64,000 nt of DNA, from positions 15,384,725 through 15,448,724 of the forward strand of contig CM029112.1 in assembly GCA_016859345.1 (NCBI GenBank), given 5' to 3'. Of the stretch, positions 34,716 through 50,277 are shown piece by piece. Under the pieces are notes generated by a model. The model saw nothing but the letters and a program-made list of their open reading frames with translations, was not told the DNA's origin and did no database searches. Position 1 is the first letter of the stretch. The number at the start of each line of letters is the position of its first letter. Origin of the DNA: Istiophorus platypterus (Eukaryota; Chordata; Actinopteri; Istiophoriformes; Istiophoridae). Position numbers and translations under genes: made by a program.

Positions 34716-36480
34716 AACACATAAATGTTGGATGACGCAGTTCTTTGGTGGTTTTCAGAGTGAGCAAATAAGAAACTTTAAAATGTAAAAGGTCAGTATT
34801 CCACACTGGTGCTCTCACTTTGACTTAGCACCACAGTCACACTCAAACATCACTCACACTGCACTTTTACGACAGATGAGTCATTTTCAGCACCTCTTTT
34901 AACTGTGCAGCAACAAACACTGCTGCGTCTTAGCACAATGTGCGTAAAAAGGATTAGGTTTTTCAAGGAACTTTTACCTTGAGTACATCACCAGAATATG
35001 CTGTGTTGGGGAGGAGAACAAAAAGTCCCTTATACGTCAAACGCAGGTGGGCAAAAAATGTGTATAAAATGATAAAATACTGAGACTTATTTTCGGCTGT
35101 GCTTTGGTCCGATGTCTGCATGGACAGGATTTGAAAGATGTGTCCGAAGACACAATCATACAGTTGAATGGTCTCACCTACTGTGTAATTTTGAAACTAT
35201 GGAGATTTATGCAGCACTTAGAATATTCTAAGATGGTTTCCCTGCAGGGCTCCTTTTGTGAAAAACCATCTTGGATATGAAATGTTTTCTGACACAAATT
35301 AAATTTTCTCACTTGTACAAGTGAAATAGTGTTACCTGAGCTGCAGTTCATATTTGTGTGTGTGCTCACAGTACATTCACTGCTGGTTCAGTTTGTTGGT
35401 GAACAGACCAATCATCTTTTGGGTATATCTGATGTTAATCAATCTGCTCTGACGACAGTGATGGCTGCAGAAAAGATTTGGTGTCAGTTAGACAGATTGT
35501 AAGGACATTTTTATAATACTGACATCTCACTCCTGGTTTTAATTTTGGGTTACTCCTGTGCCAATTTCAAAGAACGAAGCGTTGCATTTTAATAGAGACC
35601 TGAGACTAATTATCATCTATTCTTTATTCCGATTCTTTTTCAAGTTCTGTTTTGTTCCGGTTCTGTTCAGGTTCATATCAAATCACAAATCAGTGTCCTG
35701 GAATAATATTTAAGGAAACTGCCCTTCCTGGAAGAATAACAGCATCATTATATACAGCGAGTGAGATTTATGCCAGTATATAACACATAAAAATGCATTT
35801 AACCAGAATTTTCCAGCAATCCATAATGATCAGGCACTGTTTTGTTCTTTTGGTACGAATGTAAAATAAAGAAAAACACAAATTATATTTTGTTGTGAAC
35901 AAGTTTTACACTTGTTTTAAATGTTTTTTTGTGTTCTTTGTTTTTTTAATTTTGTATATTTCTTTATATGTATTTTCGAAACACTTCTCAGCTCCAACTC
36001 CAGTGAACCATTCCAACACTGTAGACAGTGTAGAGCCAACCTTGGCTTCAGTATTGATATGCTGAATCAAAACTAGAAATGAAAAGCACACACATTTCCA
36101 GTCTATCCTTATTCCACCCTTATTTAAACTTGAATCCATGCAGGCACAGTCTTGCAGTGTTTAATCTGCCTGTTTTCTCTGTCTGTCTCTCTGTTCTTCT
36201 CCACCCGTGCCCTCAGCTTTAACGGCCCTCTACATCTATCCATGTTGTGGTCAGTATGAGTGCGTCTGTGTTTGTGTACTAGGTACCTACACGGGTGGTA
36301 TGTGTCAGCATAGTTCCCAGTCAAGTTACATCTTTGAGCAACACTAAACAGTAGAAATTCATTCTATTTACAAAGTCTATGGAGTCTCTCTCTCTCTCTC
36401 TCCTTAGCTATATGTTTCAGTGTATCCAATGTTATCAAAATAGCATAGCTCTACAATACAAATTCAGTCCTGTACCACAA
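34716..36480. other. long non-coding stretch, no gene seen
   Basis: About 1.8 kb of AT-rich sequence with no long open frame, RNA gene or element. A short CT run lies at 36,387-36,402. Confidence 0.5.
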
Positions 36481-36760
36481 TAAAAAAAAGGCTGAAATCA
36501 CTAACAAATATCCCAGTTAAAAAGAAGAGGGTAAGTAAACAAGGGGGTAAGTAAACAAAATGGAATGAGAGAGGGAAAAAAGGCAAATGGATTGAGATGG
36601 GCGTGGATAAGGAAAAAGATTGGAAAAGACTGCCTGAGTGAAAGATCAAGGCGAAGACTGTGTTTTTTATGGATGGATAAAGGGTACAACCAGAGAAGGG
36701 AATCAGAAAATGACGTTCTCCATCATTTAGTTCTTTTTGATTTTGTGAAGGAGCTTCGGG
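36481..36760. repeat. purine-rich tract with a short tandem duplication
   Basis: G/A-biased plus strand. GGGTAAGTAAACAA occurs twice in tandem at about 36,529-36,558. No gene is supported. Confidence 0.6.
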
Positions 36761-37660
36761 TGTAGGAGATTATAAGCTCAATGCTTAAATAGCACCATAA
36801 CAAGTCTGAGGGGCCACAGCTCTGAGGCCATGTGAGACAGTGGTCTAAGACATTTAGACACAACAGCACACACATACATGCACACAGAGGTTTGCAGGTT
36901 TTTCAACCAGCTAGCAATAGGCACACACTCTCAGTTCATTTCATGCATAAAGTAGGGGAAATGCGGGTAACATATCACAAGCCTCTTTGGAGGTAAAATG
37001 ATCTTCTCATTCATATTAAGGTATTCGTCTCCTCTATCTCAGTTAGGTATTAGTTCCATAAAAAGACAATTTAGAAGAGAGACGCAGCGTATAATGTGCT
37101 TCGTCAACATTTGGAGCAGCAATTTGGAGAGGGTTCATGACTTTCTCTTGCTGTTTCTCAAGCAATTTCAGAAATGGTAAAGGTGTGTGTGTTTGTTTAT
37201 GTGTGTAAGATGATTTTTTCTGTTCAGGGCTTTGTGTATAAAAGGTCCTCTTTTCTACCTTTGGAAAGCTTTGTAATATAAAAGAAAGAAAGAAAAACAG
37301 GCCCAAGAGGCGGAGGGCGGATGGGTGATCCATGTTGTTACATGGTCGAAGTAGACGGCTTCAGTCTTTGAAACTGAAGTGTGTTCTCTCACGTAAGATA
37401 TGAGATGAACAACTGAAAAGCACATATGAAAGTGATCTGGTGTAGACGGGGTTAAAAAGTCAGCAGCTATCACGCACCAGACGTAACCGTGAACCCTTTT
37501 TATACACTTAATGGTCATATCACATAAAGAGGAGAATTTCCCCAAACATGTTTTACTCCTTTGATACGACAGTAATAGGAACTTTTTTTTCTTCGGGCTA
37601 AATGTGAATGAGGATACTAATACACAGTGCATTGAAGACATGGATAATATTCCTCTCTGT
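36761..37660. other. non-coding stretch, no gene seen
   Basis: Minus-strand frames of 96 and 128 codons overlap at 37,043-37,641 with no recognisable domain. Nothing else could be supported. Confidence 0.45.
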
Positions 37661-37965
37661 TAGTATCACATACACCCGATTCTCCCTTAGCTTTTCTTGC
37701 CTCTCCTCTTTTCATTGAATCATTATGTCCCCCTCTTTCATCCCCTCCCTCTGATATTTAATTATGTCATCAATTCCGATTTTCTTATTGAATTTAAATG
37801 TGTTTAGAGAAATTAGCTTGTAATAGCCCTCTTAATTTTTAAATCAAAGTATGTTAATCTTTTCTAATGTTATTACTTTACTCTGGTCGTTTCCTCTCAC
37901 TCTCTCCTCTCGTTTTCTTTCATTTCACCCCATCCCCCCTGCTCTCGCTATCCCACTTTTGGAAT
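37661..37965. repeat. pyrimidine-rich tract with AT-rich core
   Basis: C/T-biased flanks (37,661-37,755 and 37,880-37,965) surround an AT-rich core with TTTAATTATG and TTTAATTTTTAAAT words. Confidence 0.5.
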
Positions 37966-39144
37966 TTTGTGAAAGTCAATGCAACACCTCATTGTTCTGA
38001 GGATCCATTTGCCGGTATTTCCAAAAGGCTTCTGGCAAAAGTGAGATAGTCTTGTGTGTACACGCATGTGGTTACAAGTGTATCTATTAATCTGGAGTAG
38101 ATGCATAGGGCCGATGCTGTGTACGTAAATGTGCGCGTAAATATGAATATATGCGTTTGCCTGAATGGCGGAGTGGAGAAATCTGTTTGTGTGAGTGTTG
38201 AACAGCAAAAAGCATCTGAAAACTCTGCTGTTTCACTTATGCTACACTAATCTGGATGTGAGTGTGTGTGTGTGAGAGACAGAGAGAGAGCATGTTTTTT
38301 CATATTTGTGAAGTGAAGTGGGATCAAGGCCAACGCCGAGCTTCAACAGCCTGTGTGCATGCCAACACGTAAACCCTTGTAACCCATAATGGCTTCTCAG
38401 GAACATAGTGTGCTGCAGTAGGCATTACTGAAGCAAATCCTCTGTGTTTCTTTACCTCAAGGCCATGCTGTTTTTTTTTCTTCTTTTTTTCACAGCTTCA
38501 CAACCTATTCAGAGTTTTGTTCTTTTGATTCAACTTTTACTGACATTTTCATCACTGTACAATTTTCACATTAAGAGCAATGAGAATTAAACCTTCTGAA
38601 AGCGATGTCTTGTCAGTGATGCATACTAGCATTAAGTAAGCCGCCCTATACACTGTCTTAATAGTATCAAAGGTACACATTCACGCTCCAGAGGCACGGC
38701 AGTACTCCTGTATTAAATCTCATTTTTATCAACCTTTGAATGTTAATGTTTTTGATGACATCGTGGAGCTGTTTCAACCCTATGGTCATGTTTTAAGCTG
38801 CACAGATGACGCCCACTGCAAGTTCTCAGTTCAAGCTCTCAGTCCTGAGCAATCACCTGGGCGTTCATGAAAAATTATAAACGCACTGGATGATAGGATG
38901 TCTTCATAGTGACTTATGAAGTGAAAAAAAAACGCTGTGAGGCAGGTGTAATGCAGCAAAAACAGAGAGAGAGAGAGAGAGCCAAGAGTGAAATATCTAA
39001 ATGACCTGTAGCTCATGCTGTAAAAGCTCCTGAAAGTGAATGAATGTAATGTCTTTTCTGGTCAATAAAAGTAATCAAACTATGCAATGCTGAACACAAC
39101 ATCATACTGTAATCATGAAGAATTAATAGACACTTAACCTCTGC
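37966..39144. other. non-coding stretch, no gene seen
   Basis: Complex DNA with short GA runs at about 38,275-38,290 and 38,963-38,981. No gene is supported. Confidence 0.5.
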
Positions 39145-39157
39145 TGACCTTTGACCT
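39145..39157 (-). promoter_or_regulatory. perfect DR1 nuclear-receptor half-site pair
   Basis: On the minus strand the sequence reads AGGTCA A AGGTCA, an exact direct repeat with one-base spacing. This is the consensus bound by PPAR/RXR, HNF4, COUP-TF and RXR dimers. A single 13-bp match has modest prior probability in 64 kb, so use in vivo is unproven. Confidence 0.45.
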
Positions 39158-39229
39158 TTGACAACATCATGTCTTTGCCGCTTGGGAAACACAGTTTCAA
39201 TCAATCTTTGAATGCTATTCTTTGTCGTT

Positions 39230-39830
39230 TGTGGCGGAGTTTCCTCTCCTCTCCGCTTTCCTCTTCCTCCCTGCCCTCCTCCTCTCCTGTCCATCAGTGA
39301 ACGAGGGGAAAACACTCTACAGGACTTTCATTGCTCAATGCCTCTGTGCGTGTCTGTTCGTGTGCATGCATGTGTTCAGACAGGTGTGCATGTGTTTGGG
39401 TTTTGTACATGTAGATTTGTGGGTGTACTTGCGTGGGATTACATTAATGCGTGCGTGTGTGCTGATGTGGCACAGAGCGGTCGCTGTCTAATGCAACTTT
39501 ACCCTGGCTCCAAATCAAAAACACTTGTACTCTGTCCCCTTGGGGAGCTATGCAGACAGCAGAAGACTGGCAGCAATGCACAGACATAGAGAGGGCAGAG
39601 GAAAAAAGAAAGAGAGAGCTGAAAGGGAGAGGAAAGAACAGATACAAAGGTGACAACATGAAATGACAAGGAGTTGCTTGTAAAGAAAGGGGGGGGCAGG
39701 GAAAGAGGATTGATAAGAAGGAAAATGAAGTGTAGAGAGTGTCACAGGATGGAGAATAACAGGAGACTAAAGAAAGAGGAGAGGAAGGTTACTCCAAAAA
39801 GAGGAAGAGAGAGTCTTAAGAGTAGGAGGT
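39230..39830. repeat. pyrimidine tract, TG-rich middle, purine tract
   Basis: Layout in order: C/T-rich 39,236-39,298, decayed TG-rich 39,340-39,470, and strongly G/A-rich 39,575-39,830. Open frames of 89-125 codons here are compositional. Confidence 0.6.
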
Positions 39831-40260
39831 GAGACTGAGTTATGTTGGTGTTGATGTGCGACATTCCCAGTGTGCTGGTTCTTCTCTTCCCATCAAATAC
39901 ACCAACGGTCAAAAGGGTCATGTGCGTATCTCCATCATCTCCTTTCAGAATAGTTCCACACTAAGCCAGCTAAATTTAAAAACAACATCTTTACCTCTGG
40001 GTTTTGGCCTTCCATTTAGAATAAGACAACAGAACTGAGTGCTTTGAGACTATGTCTTAATCCTGGCCAGCAGCTCTGTGGCAGAAAAAGTTATTGTTGC
40101 CACTAAAGCTGCTTCTCGGATGTTTGAATAGTATCTAAAACCCCTTCCTTCTCGTGAGACATCAGAATTTGGGGGGTTGTGTCCAAGAACTTCTGTAATT
40201 TTCCCAAATCGACAATACAACAATCAGGCCCCTCAGTGATTAACCTGGTGTGTGGAGGTC
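39831..40260. other. non-coding stretch, no gene seen
   Basis: An open frame of 69 codons (39,829-40,038) has no recognisable domain. Nothing else could be supported. Confidence 0.4.
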
Positions 40261-40525
40261 ACTGGTGAAATGTCACTTTTGAAATGTACATTTACTCAAA
40301 TACTATTTTTTGAGGTACTTTACTTGATTTTTTTTTTTATTCTAATTTATACTACTAATACTACTTATACAATGAACAGAATTATTTGATACGTTTTACT
40401 GCACAACATTAATCTGGCAGCTCTAGATACTGTTTAGTTTACAAAATCAAGATTTTTGATAAAAAGGAAACTATTATATGTGTCTATAAAATATGATGTT
40501 TTGCTATAAAGGAAACGCCACAAAA
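40261..40525 (+). repeat. AAGTAC-type dispersed repeat, 5' half
   Basis: ACATTTACTCAAATACTATT, TTGAGGTACTTTACTTGA, ATTTATACTACTAATACT, CTGGCAGCTCTAGATACTG and CTATAAAATATGATG follow the first half of the fish repeat present at 15,250. The second half (GTACATTTTTCTGATAATAC onward) is missing here. Confidence 0.6.
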
Positions 40526-40534
40526 TATTGACAA

Positions 40535-40645
40535 GTAGAGCTGAAATGATCAGTAATCAATATGTAAAAATTAACTGATAATTGGTCCAAGTAGAAATAC
40601 CAAACATTTCATGTTTCTGGCTTCTCAAATGTGAAGATATAAAAA
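40535..40645. repeat. dispersed teleost repeat fragment (GAGCTGMAAYGATNAGT type)
   Basis: TAGAGCTGAAATGATCAGTA, AATTAACTGATAATTGG, AAATACCAAACATTTCATG and CTGGCTTCTCAAATGTGAAG match the order of a widespread fish repeat that I recall (AGAGCTGCAACNATTAGTCG, then AATGCCAAACATTT, then AGCTTCTCAAATGTGAGGAT). Confidence 0.6.
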
Positions 40646-40649
40646 ACAA

Positions 40650-40679
40650 GTTATTAAAAGGAAAAAACCTTTTAATAAC
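40650..40679. repeat. perfect 12-bp inverted repeat with 6-nt loop
   Basis: GTTATTAAAAGG and its exact reverse complement flank AAAAAA. The stem is AT-rich and lies at the edge of the dispersed repeat just upstream. It may be part of that repeat or a separate hairpin. Confidence 0.8.
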
Positions 40680-41075
40680 GTTTTGTAAGTAAGTTGTACA
40701 GAACAAAGGTGTCACTTTGGTTCTGGATAATTGTGATGGCATTTCTCACTTTTGTCTGGATGTTCACAAGCCAAACATTCAATCAATTTTGAGAACATAA
40801 CATTACATAGATACATATACAGATACATGTATACATAAACAGCAATTTTAAAAAAAGCCGGCTCAGTGTGTCATTTCAGCGTTCACAACTGAATGAACGA
40901 GAATTAATTCAGTTGCGAGCACTGAAATAATGTTAAGAACAACTCATTTTATAAAATCCTCCACATTTACCCAATACACACAGTAACAAGTCTGATATAT
41001 CTGGCCAATGAGCAGATCTTCGACATGTTCAAATAAGTAATTACATGCCCATAAAAGAATAAAAAGAACTTTGTT
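40680..41075. other. non-coding stretch, no gene seen
   Basis: AT-rich DNA. Nothing could be supported. Confidence 0.5.
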
Positions 41076-41079
41076 TCTG

Positions 41080-41725
41080 TGTCATCCTCTTTGCCCCCTT
41101 TTCCTCTATTTCTCTTCCCCCAATCCTCTAGTCATCTAATTTTGTATTTTTCTAATTAATTCTCCTGATTCATTAGGGATGGAGGAGAGGAGAGGGGGAA
41201 AATGAGTAGGGAAGTGAGGGATGAGAGAGGAGTGGAGCATCTTGCCATCTGCATTTCTCCCCTGCAGGCCAAAATGATGAGTCTGTCTCTCCAAACTGCA
41301 GCAAAAGGACTCGGTGCACTGAAATAATAAAGAGGGGGAACTAAAACAAGATGAATCAAAGGAGGAAAATAACTAGAGTGAACTCTGCTCAAGGCAGCCT
41401 GACCCTCTCTTGCTTCTCCTCTAACCCCTACAACTATAATACCTTTTTCTGTTTTTTCTCCCCTATCTCTCTTTCTTCTTCCCTCCACAGCATTTTGCAT
41501 TTGTGTTGTTTTTTTTTTTTATTTCGAGAGTGGTTCTGACAGCAATAGCATCATAAGTGTTCAGAGGCTCAAATGCGAGGAGAAGTGCATGAAGACATGG
41601 CGGGATGGACAGAGACGGAGTAGGAGAGCAGACGGAGCGAGAGAAATATATATAAAGAGAAGACAGGCATTAAAGATTCAAACTGTGAGATGGAGACAGA
41701 CAAAAAGTCTGGTGACAGAAAAAGA
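41080..41725. repeat. alternating pyrimidine and purine tracts
   Basis: Plus-strand bias alternates: C/T 41,080-41,155, G/A 41,175-41,240, C/T 41,400-41,522 (ending in a poly-T run) and G/A 41,575-41,725. Open frames here are compositional. Confidence 0.55.
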
Positions 41726-43330
41726 AAAGTTTCATGGCTCAAACGCTTTTAAGAGAAATTTCATGTATTGGGGTGAAGGTTGGTGTTGACTTGGCGTATG
41801 CAAACATTGCAACCTGAGCTAGACTGTATGCTCTTCTTTGTGAAAATCAGTGTGACGATGGGGCATATGAACAGTGCTTACCCTTTTCAGAATTCTGTTA
41901 AATTTCCCTTCTGTGCGACTTTCATTTCCCAGGTAACATCCAGTGGCCTCTATTTATTTGGATATTCAGACGTATTCAGGATATTCAGATCTATTCCTCA
42001 TCAAGATATGACGATGAATTTACACAACTTGTCCAAAATATGACCACAACCAGGATATTGGCTGATAATCAGATAGTACCATGTGCCTGAGAATATGATC
42101 GAGCTGGTAGCGACTGATCGAATGTCAGTTTAGTTTTCAGAGTTACGTTCACAAAAATAAAATCTCTGTCTATCTTAATGTCATATTTTTACATATTAAT
42201 TTTCAAATGAACCCAATTTTAATTACACGCAACATCACACATTTTATTCGTTCGTTTTAAAATGTGTTTTCTCCTTCTTTTATATTACAAGGAACACGAT
42301 TAAAATTCAATATCCTAAAAAGTCAAAGTTATAAACAGTCCCATAATTGTAAAATTGATTGTGTAAACTATAATGAGTTTCACTCATTACTGTGTGGGCT
42401 CATAGGGGTCGAGTGCCTTGTTGCACTGTCAGCAAGCAAGTTCCTCCAAACAAGTGCTGAGGTTTGACTGCAAATGTTTGACACTTCAAATTCAACCTCA
42501 AGAAAAATGTATGTATATTTCAGTTATAATCCAAAAATATCTGTTAATCTATGAGAAATAAGAAGGGTATATAAAGCATTTCCCTGCTCAAGACCTTAAA
42601 CAGACTCTACCTCAGTCCCCATTTGGTAGGTTTTGACTCAAGACCTTTTGTGGAAGAATTTGTCCAGTTTATATTACTGTAGTAATAAATCATACTGCGT
42701 AACCTAATACAGCTTTGAGGTGACAGTGGTGAAAGCACCCATATAATGGGAGAAGTCATTATTATTCTGCATGGGATACTGTTGAGTTAAGTGCTAGGCA
42801 CCCCGTGGATCCTCCTGAAAGACCCCTAAAGGGAATCTAGAGTCTCTGTGTCACAGATAACACAGACAGAAAGACATGGTGGCTGTGCTGCTGCTGCAGA
42901 GTCTTTCACACAAGAGCAGAGAAGGAGAAAGGCAGGCAGAACAGATTGGGAATGCACAGATTTGTATTCATTGTCCGACTGTGCTTCAATCCGCGCTGTC
43001 ATAGCCCTCTCACTCTTGTGTGCACGCGCACACAAAAACTGATGTTGCCCAAAAGAGAATGCCAAGTAGGGCTTGGTAGCATTTTGTTTGTGTGTGCATG
43101 TGTGTTTGTTGTGTGACAGCAGTCACCTAACATGACATCCAATAGGCTGAGAACTGCTCTGTTGTTAGTCTCAGTTGTTAAGGTTAGAGGCCCTTTTGAA
43201 AACATACTTCGGCAAGGCACCACCAAAAGTCCCAGCTGAGTGTCAGAGAATGAGCTGATGTGCAGAGAAAATTTGTTCAACAAGAAAAGTTGATCATAAC
43301 AACAGACAACTGAGGTCATCATCTGTCAGG
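41726..43330. other. long non-coding stretch, no gene seen
   Basis: Several 60-110 codon frames on both strands without a recognisable domain or splice context. No RNA gene was recognised. Confidence 0.5.
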
Positions 43331-43556
43331 CATCATATTTTCTAGCTTTCTTGTTTGTTCCCTCGTCAGTGTGAATTCTTTTCATGAAGCTGGCATTTGT
43401 AATGTATAACAAGCTAATTACAGCCTGCAATAGCTTCCGGCCTACAAAAGCAATCCTTGTTATTGCATTTGATTGATTTAGTTGTTTGATTGCAATGTGA
43501 AAGTGAAGAATGCTTCTTTAAACAAACGTTGAATTAAACCCTCCGACTCCTACTAA
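43331..43556. other. repeat-free AT-rich segment with homeodomain-type words
   Basis: Free of simple repeats, with words such as AGCTAATTACAG and ATTTGATTGATTTAG that fit homeodomain or TALE-class binding cores. This is only a candidate regulatory segment. Confidence 0.2.
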
Positions 43557-45909
43557 TTGATGTCCTCTCTGTTGACAGACAATTTCATGTCTAATTCATA
43601 TCTAAAGATGAAAGCAGTCAAATATCACGATATAACAGAGAACTTTTATGCTAACTTTAGCTCCTCCCAAATTGATCAGCTTGTTGATAGCGCTTCAGGC
43701 TCAATAACAACAATACTCAACTCTATTGCCCCTCAAAAAAGAAGATAATAAAACAAAGGAGGTTAGTGCGATGGTTTAACTCCAGAACCCATATATTAAA
43801 GCAAATAACATGAAAACTTGAAAGGATATGGCGCTCATCTAAACTGGAACAGCCCTGCTTAGCCTGGCATGACAGTCTTAAAATTTACAAGAAGGCCCTC
43901 AGCATTGCCAGAGAAACCTATTACTCATCTTTAATAGAGGAAAATAAAAACAACCCTAGGTTTCTTTTCAACACTGTAGCCAGGCTGACAGAGAGTCAGA
44001 GCTCGATTGATCCATGTATTCCTGTGTCTCTCAGTAGCAATGATTTCATGAGCTTCTTTAACAATAAAATTCTAACTACTAAATTTCACCTCCTCCTGCC
44101 CTCAACCGGCAGTAATTTGTCATCAATCACAGAAACATTAGAAACAGCCATAAAACCCGATGTATACTCCGACAGTTTCTCTCCTATTGACCTCTGCCAA
44201 CTGACTTCAGTGATCTCTTCATATAAACCATCAACCTGTCTCTTAGACCCCGTCCCTACCGGACTGTTTAAGGAAGTTCTACTCTCAGTTAGCACTTCTC
44301 TATTAGTCATAATCAATCTGTCCTTATTATCAGGCTATGTACTGCAGTCCTTCAAAATAGCTGTTGCATCAGATAAAGGACTTGTCTCTGTACTGGTTCG
44401 TTTAGAGCTTATTCATCATATATATGCTTCCCTTAGGCAATATTATCAGGAAACACTCCATAAACTTCCATTGTTATGCAGATGACATCCAATTGTACCT
44501 GTCAATGAAGCCCGATGAAACCAACCATTCAGCTAAACTTCAAGCATGTCTTAAGGATATAAAGATCTGTATGACCAGGAACTTACTACTACTACTGAAC
44601 TAAAATAAAACTGAAGCTAGTATGCTTTGCCCGCAAAACCTCAGAAACACATTGTCTTATAACATACTTACTTTAGACCACATTACTCTGGCCTCTAGCA
44701 CTACTAAGAGGAATCTTGGAGTTGTCTTTGCTCAGGACATGTCCTTTAACTCCGACATAAAGCACAATGATGCAGAAAAACTAGTACATGCTTACTTCTA
44801 GGCTTGATTATTGCAACTCCCTATTATCAAGCTCTCCCAATAAAACATTACAGTCTCCAGCTGATTCAGATTGCTGACGTGAGAGTATTGACAAGAACCA
44901 GAAAAAGAGATCATATCTCTCCTGTCTTAGCTTCTCTGCACTGGCTTGCCTTAAAATCTAAAATAGAATTAAAATCCTCCTCCTCAGCTACAAAGCCCTT
45001 AATGGCCAAACACCATCCTATCTCAGAGAACTCACAGTACCGTACTATCCCAGTAGATCACTTCGCTCCCAGAACACAGGCCTACTTGTGGTTCCTAGAG
45101 TCTCCACAAGCAGAATGGGGGCAGAGCCCTCAGTTATCAGGCTCCTCTGCTGTGGAACCATCTTCCAGTTTGGGTCCGGGAGGCAGACGCCCTCTCCACA
45201 TTTAAGAGTCAGCTTGAGTCCTTTCTTTTTGATATGGCTTATGGTTAAAAATGGCTCAGCATTAGCTTGAGCCATCCCTTCACTATGCTGCTATAGGCCT
45301 AGACTGCCGGGGGACTTCCCATGATGCACTGAGCTTCCCTTTCAACCGCCTCCTCCCATGCGTATTAACATCTCAAAAATGTTGGTTACTAACTATATTT
45401 CCTCTCTCTCCCGCAGTTTTGTGCTTTCTCATCTCTTTCATCTGGATCCAGGGTTGCAGACCATCTACTGCCCCATGAGCCTGATCAACATCCACTGTTT
45501 AATTTTTATTATTACTACTGTTACAATTTCATTTAGTCCTACTAGTAATATTATTGGCCCTCCTAGTATAACTCTAGTAAATATAGCTATTAGTCCCATT
45601 ATTATGCTATGCTCTCTCTCTTCCCTCCAGCCCCTCTTGTCTCTCTCTCTCTCTTTCCCTCCCTCTCCAGCCAGTTGAGGCAGAGGGCCACCATGAGCCA
45701 GGATCAACGTTTTCAACGTTTCTACCTATTAAAAGGGAGTTTTTTGTTGCTGCTGTCACCAAGTACTTGCTCATGGGGGAAATGTTGGGTCTCTGTAAAT
45801 AATGAGTATAAAGAGTCTGGACAAGACCTGCTGTATATGAAAAGTGCCCTGAGGTAACATCTGCTATGTTATGGTGCTATATAAATAAAGTTGAATTTAA
45901 TTGAATTTG
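43557..45909 (+). mobile_element. decayed L2/CR1-clade (Maui-like) LINE, RT plus 3' tail
   Basis: A broken reverse transcriptase ORF is read in shifting frames. 43,557-43,748 and the following 44,000 region give ARETYYSSLIEENKNNPRFLF and FNTVARLTES. 44,200-44,300 gives STCLLDPVPTGLFKEVL. 44,472-44,486 encodes CYADD, the RT catalytic box, followed by QLYLSMKPDETN and later ASSTTKRNLGVVFAQDMSF, LDYCNSLLSS and NGQTPSYLREL. These match the L2-type RT pattern in order. The element has an in-frame TAA at 44,601-44,603, several frameshifts and an internal deletion before the catalytic box (the AFDTVDH-type motif is missing). No 5' endonuclease domain is visible, so it is 5'-truncated. A CT-rich run (45,605-45,665) and the tail with ATATAAATAAAGTTGAATTT close the element. 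It is inactive. Confidence 0.85.
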
Positions 45910-50133
<4,224 letters not shown>

Positions 50134-50221
50134 TTTCATTTGTATTATGCAGGATTAGATAGATAGAACATTTCACTGTATAAGATATTATATATTTGCA
50201 TATTTCTATTCACTATGCAAA

Positions 50222-50228
50222 CACACGA

Positions 50229-50259
<31 letters not shown>

Positions 50260-50277
50260 CACACACATACACACCCA
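50222..50277. repeat. imperfect (CA)n microsatellite
   Basis: CA array with GAACA, ACGCA, ATACA and CCCACA interruptions, about 90 bp beyond the GATA array. Confidence 0.9.

Noticed and set aside
34396..34818. 140-codon minus-strand frame rich in Cys and His
   Set aside because: Derived from TG/CA-rich DNA; the Cys/His spacing does not form zinc-finger repeats.
37255..37641. 128-codon minus-strand frame
   Set aside because: No recognisable domain, no splice sites and no conserved-looking composition.
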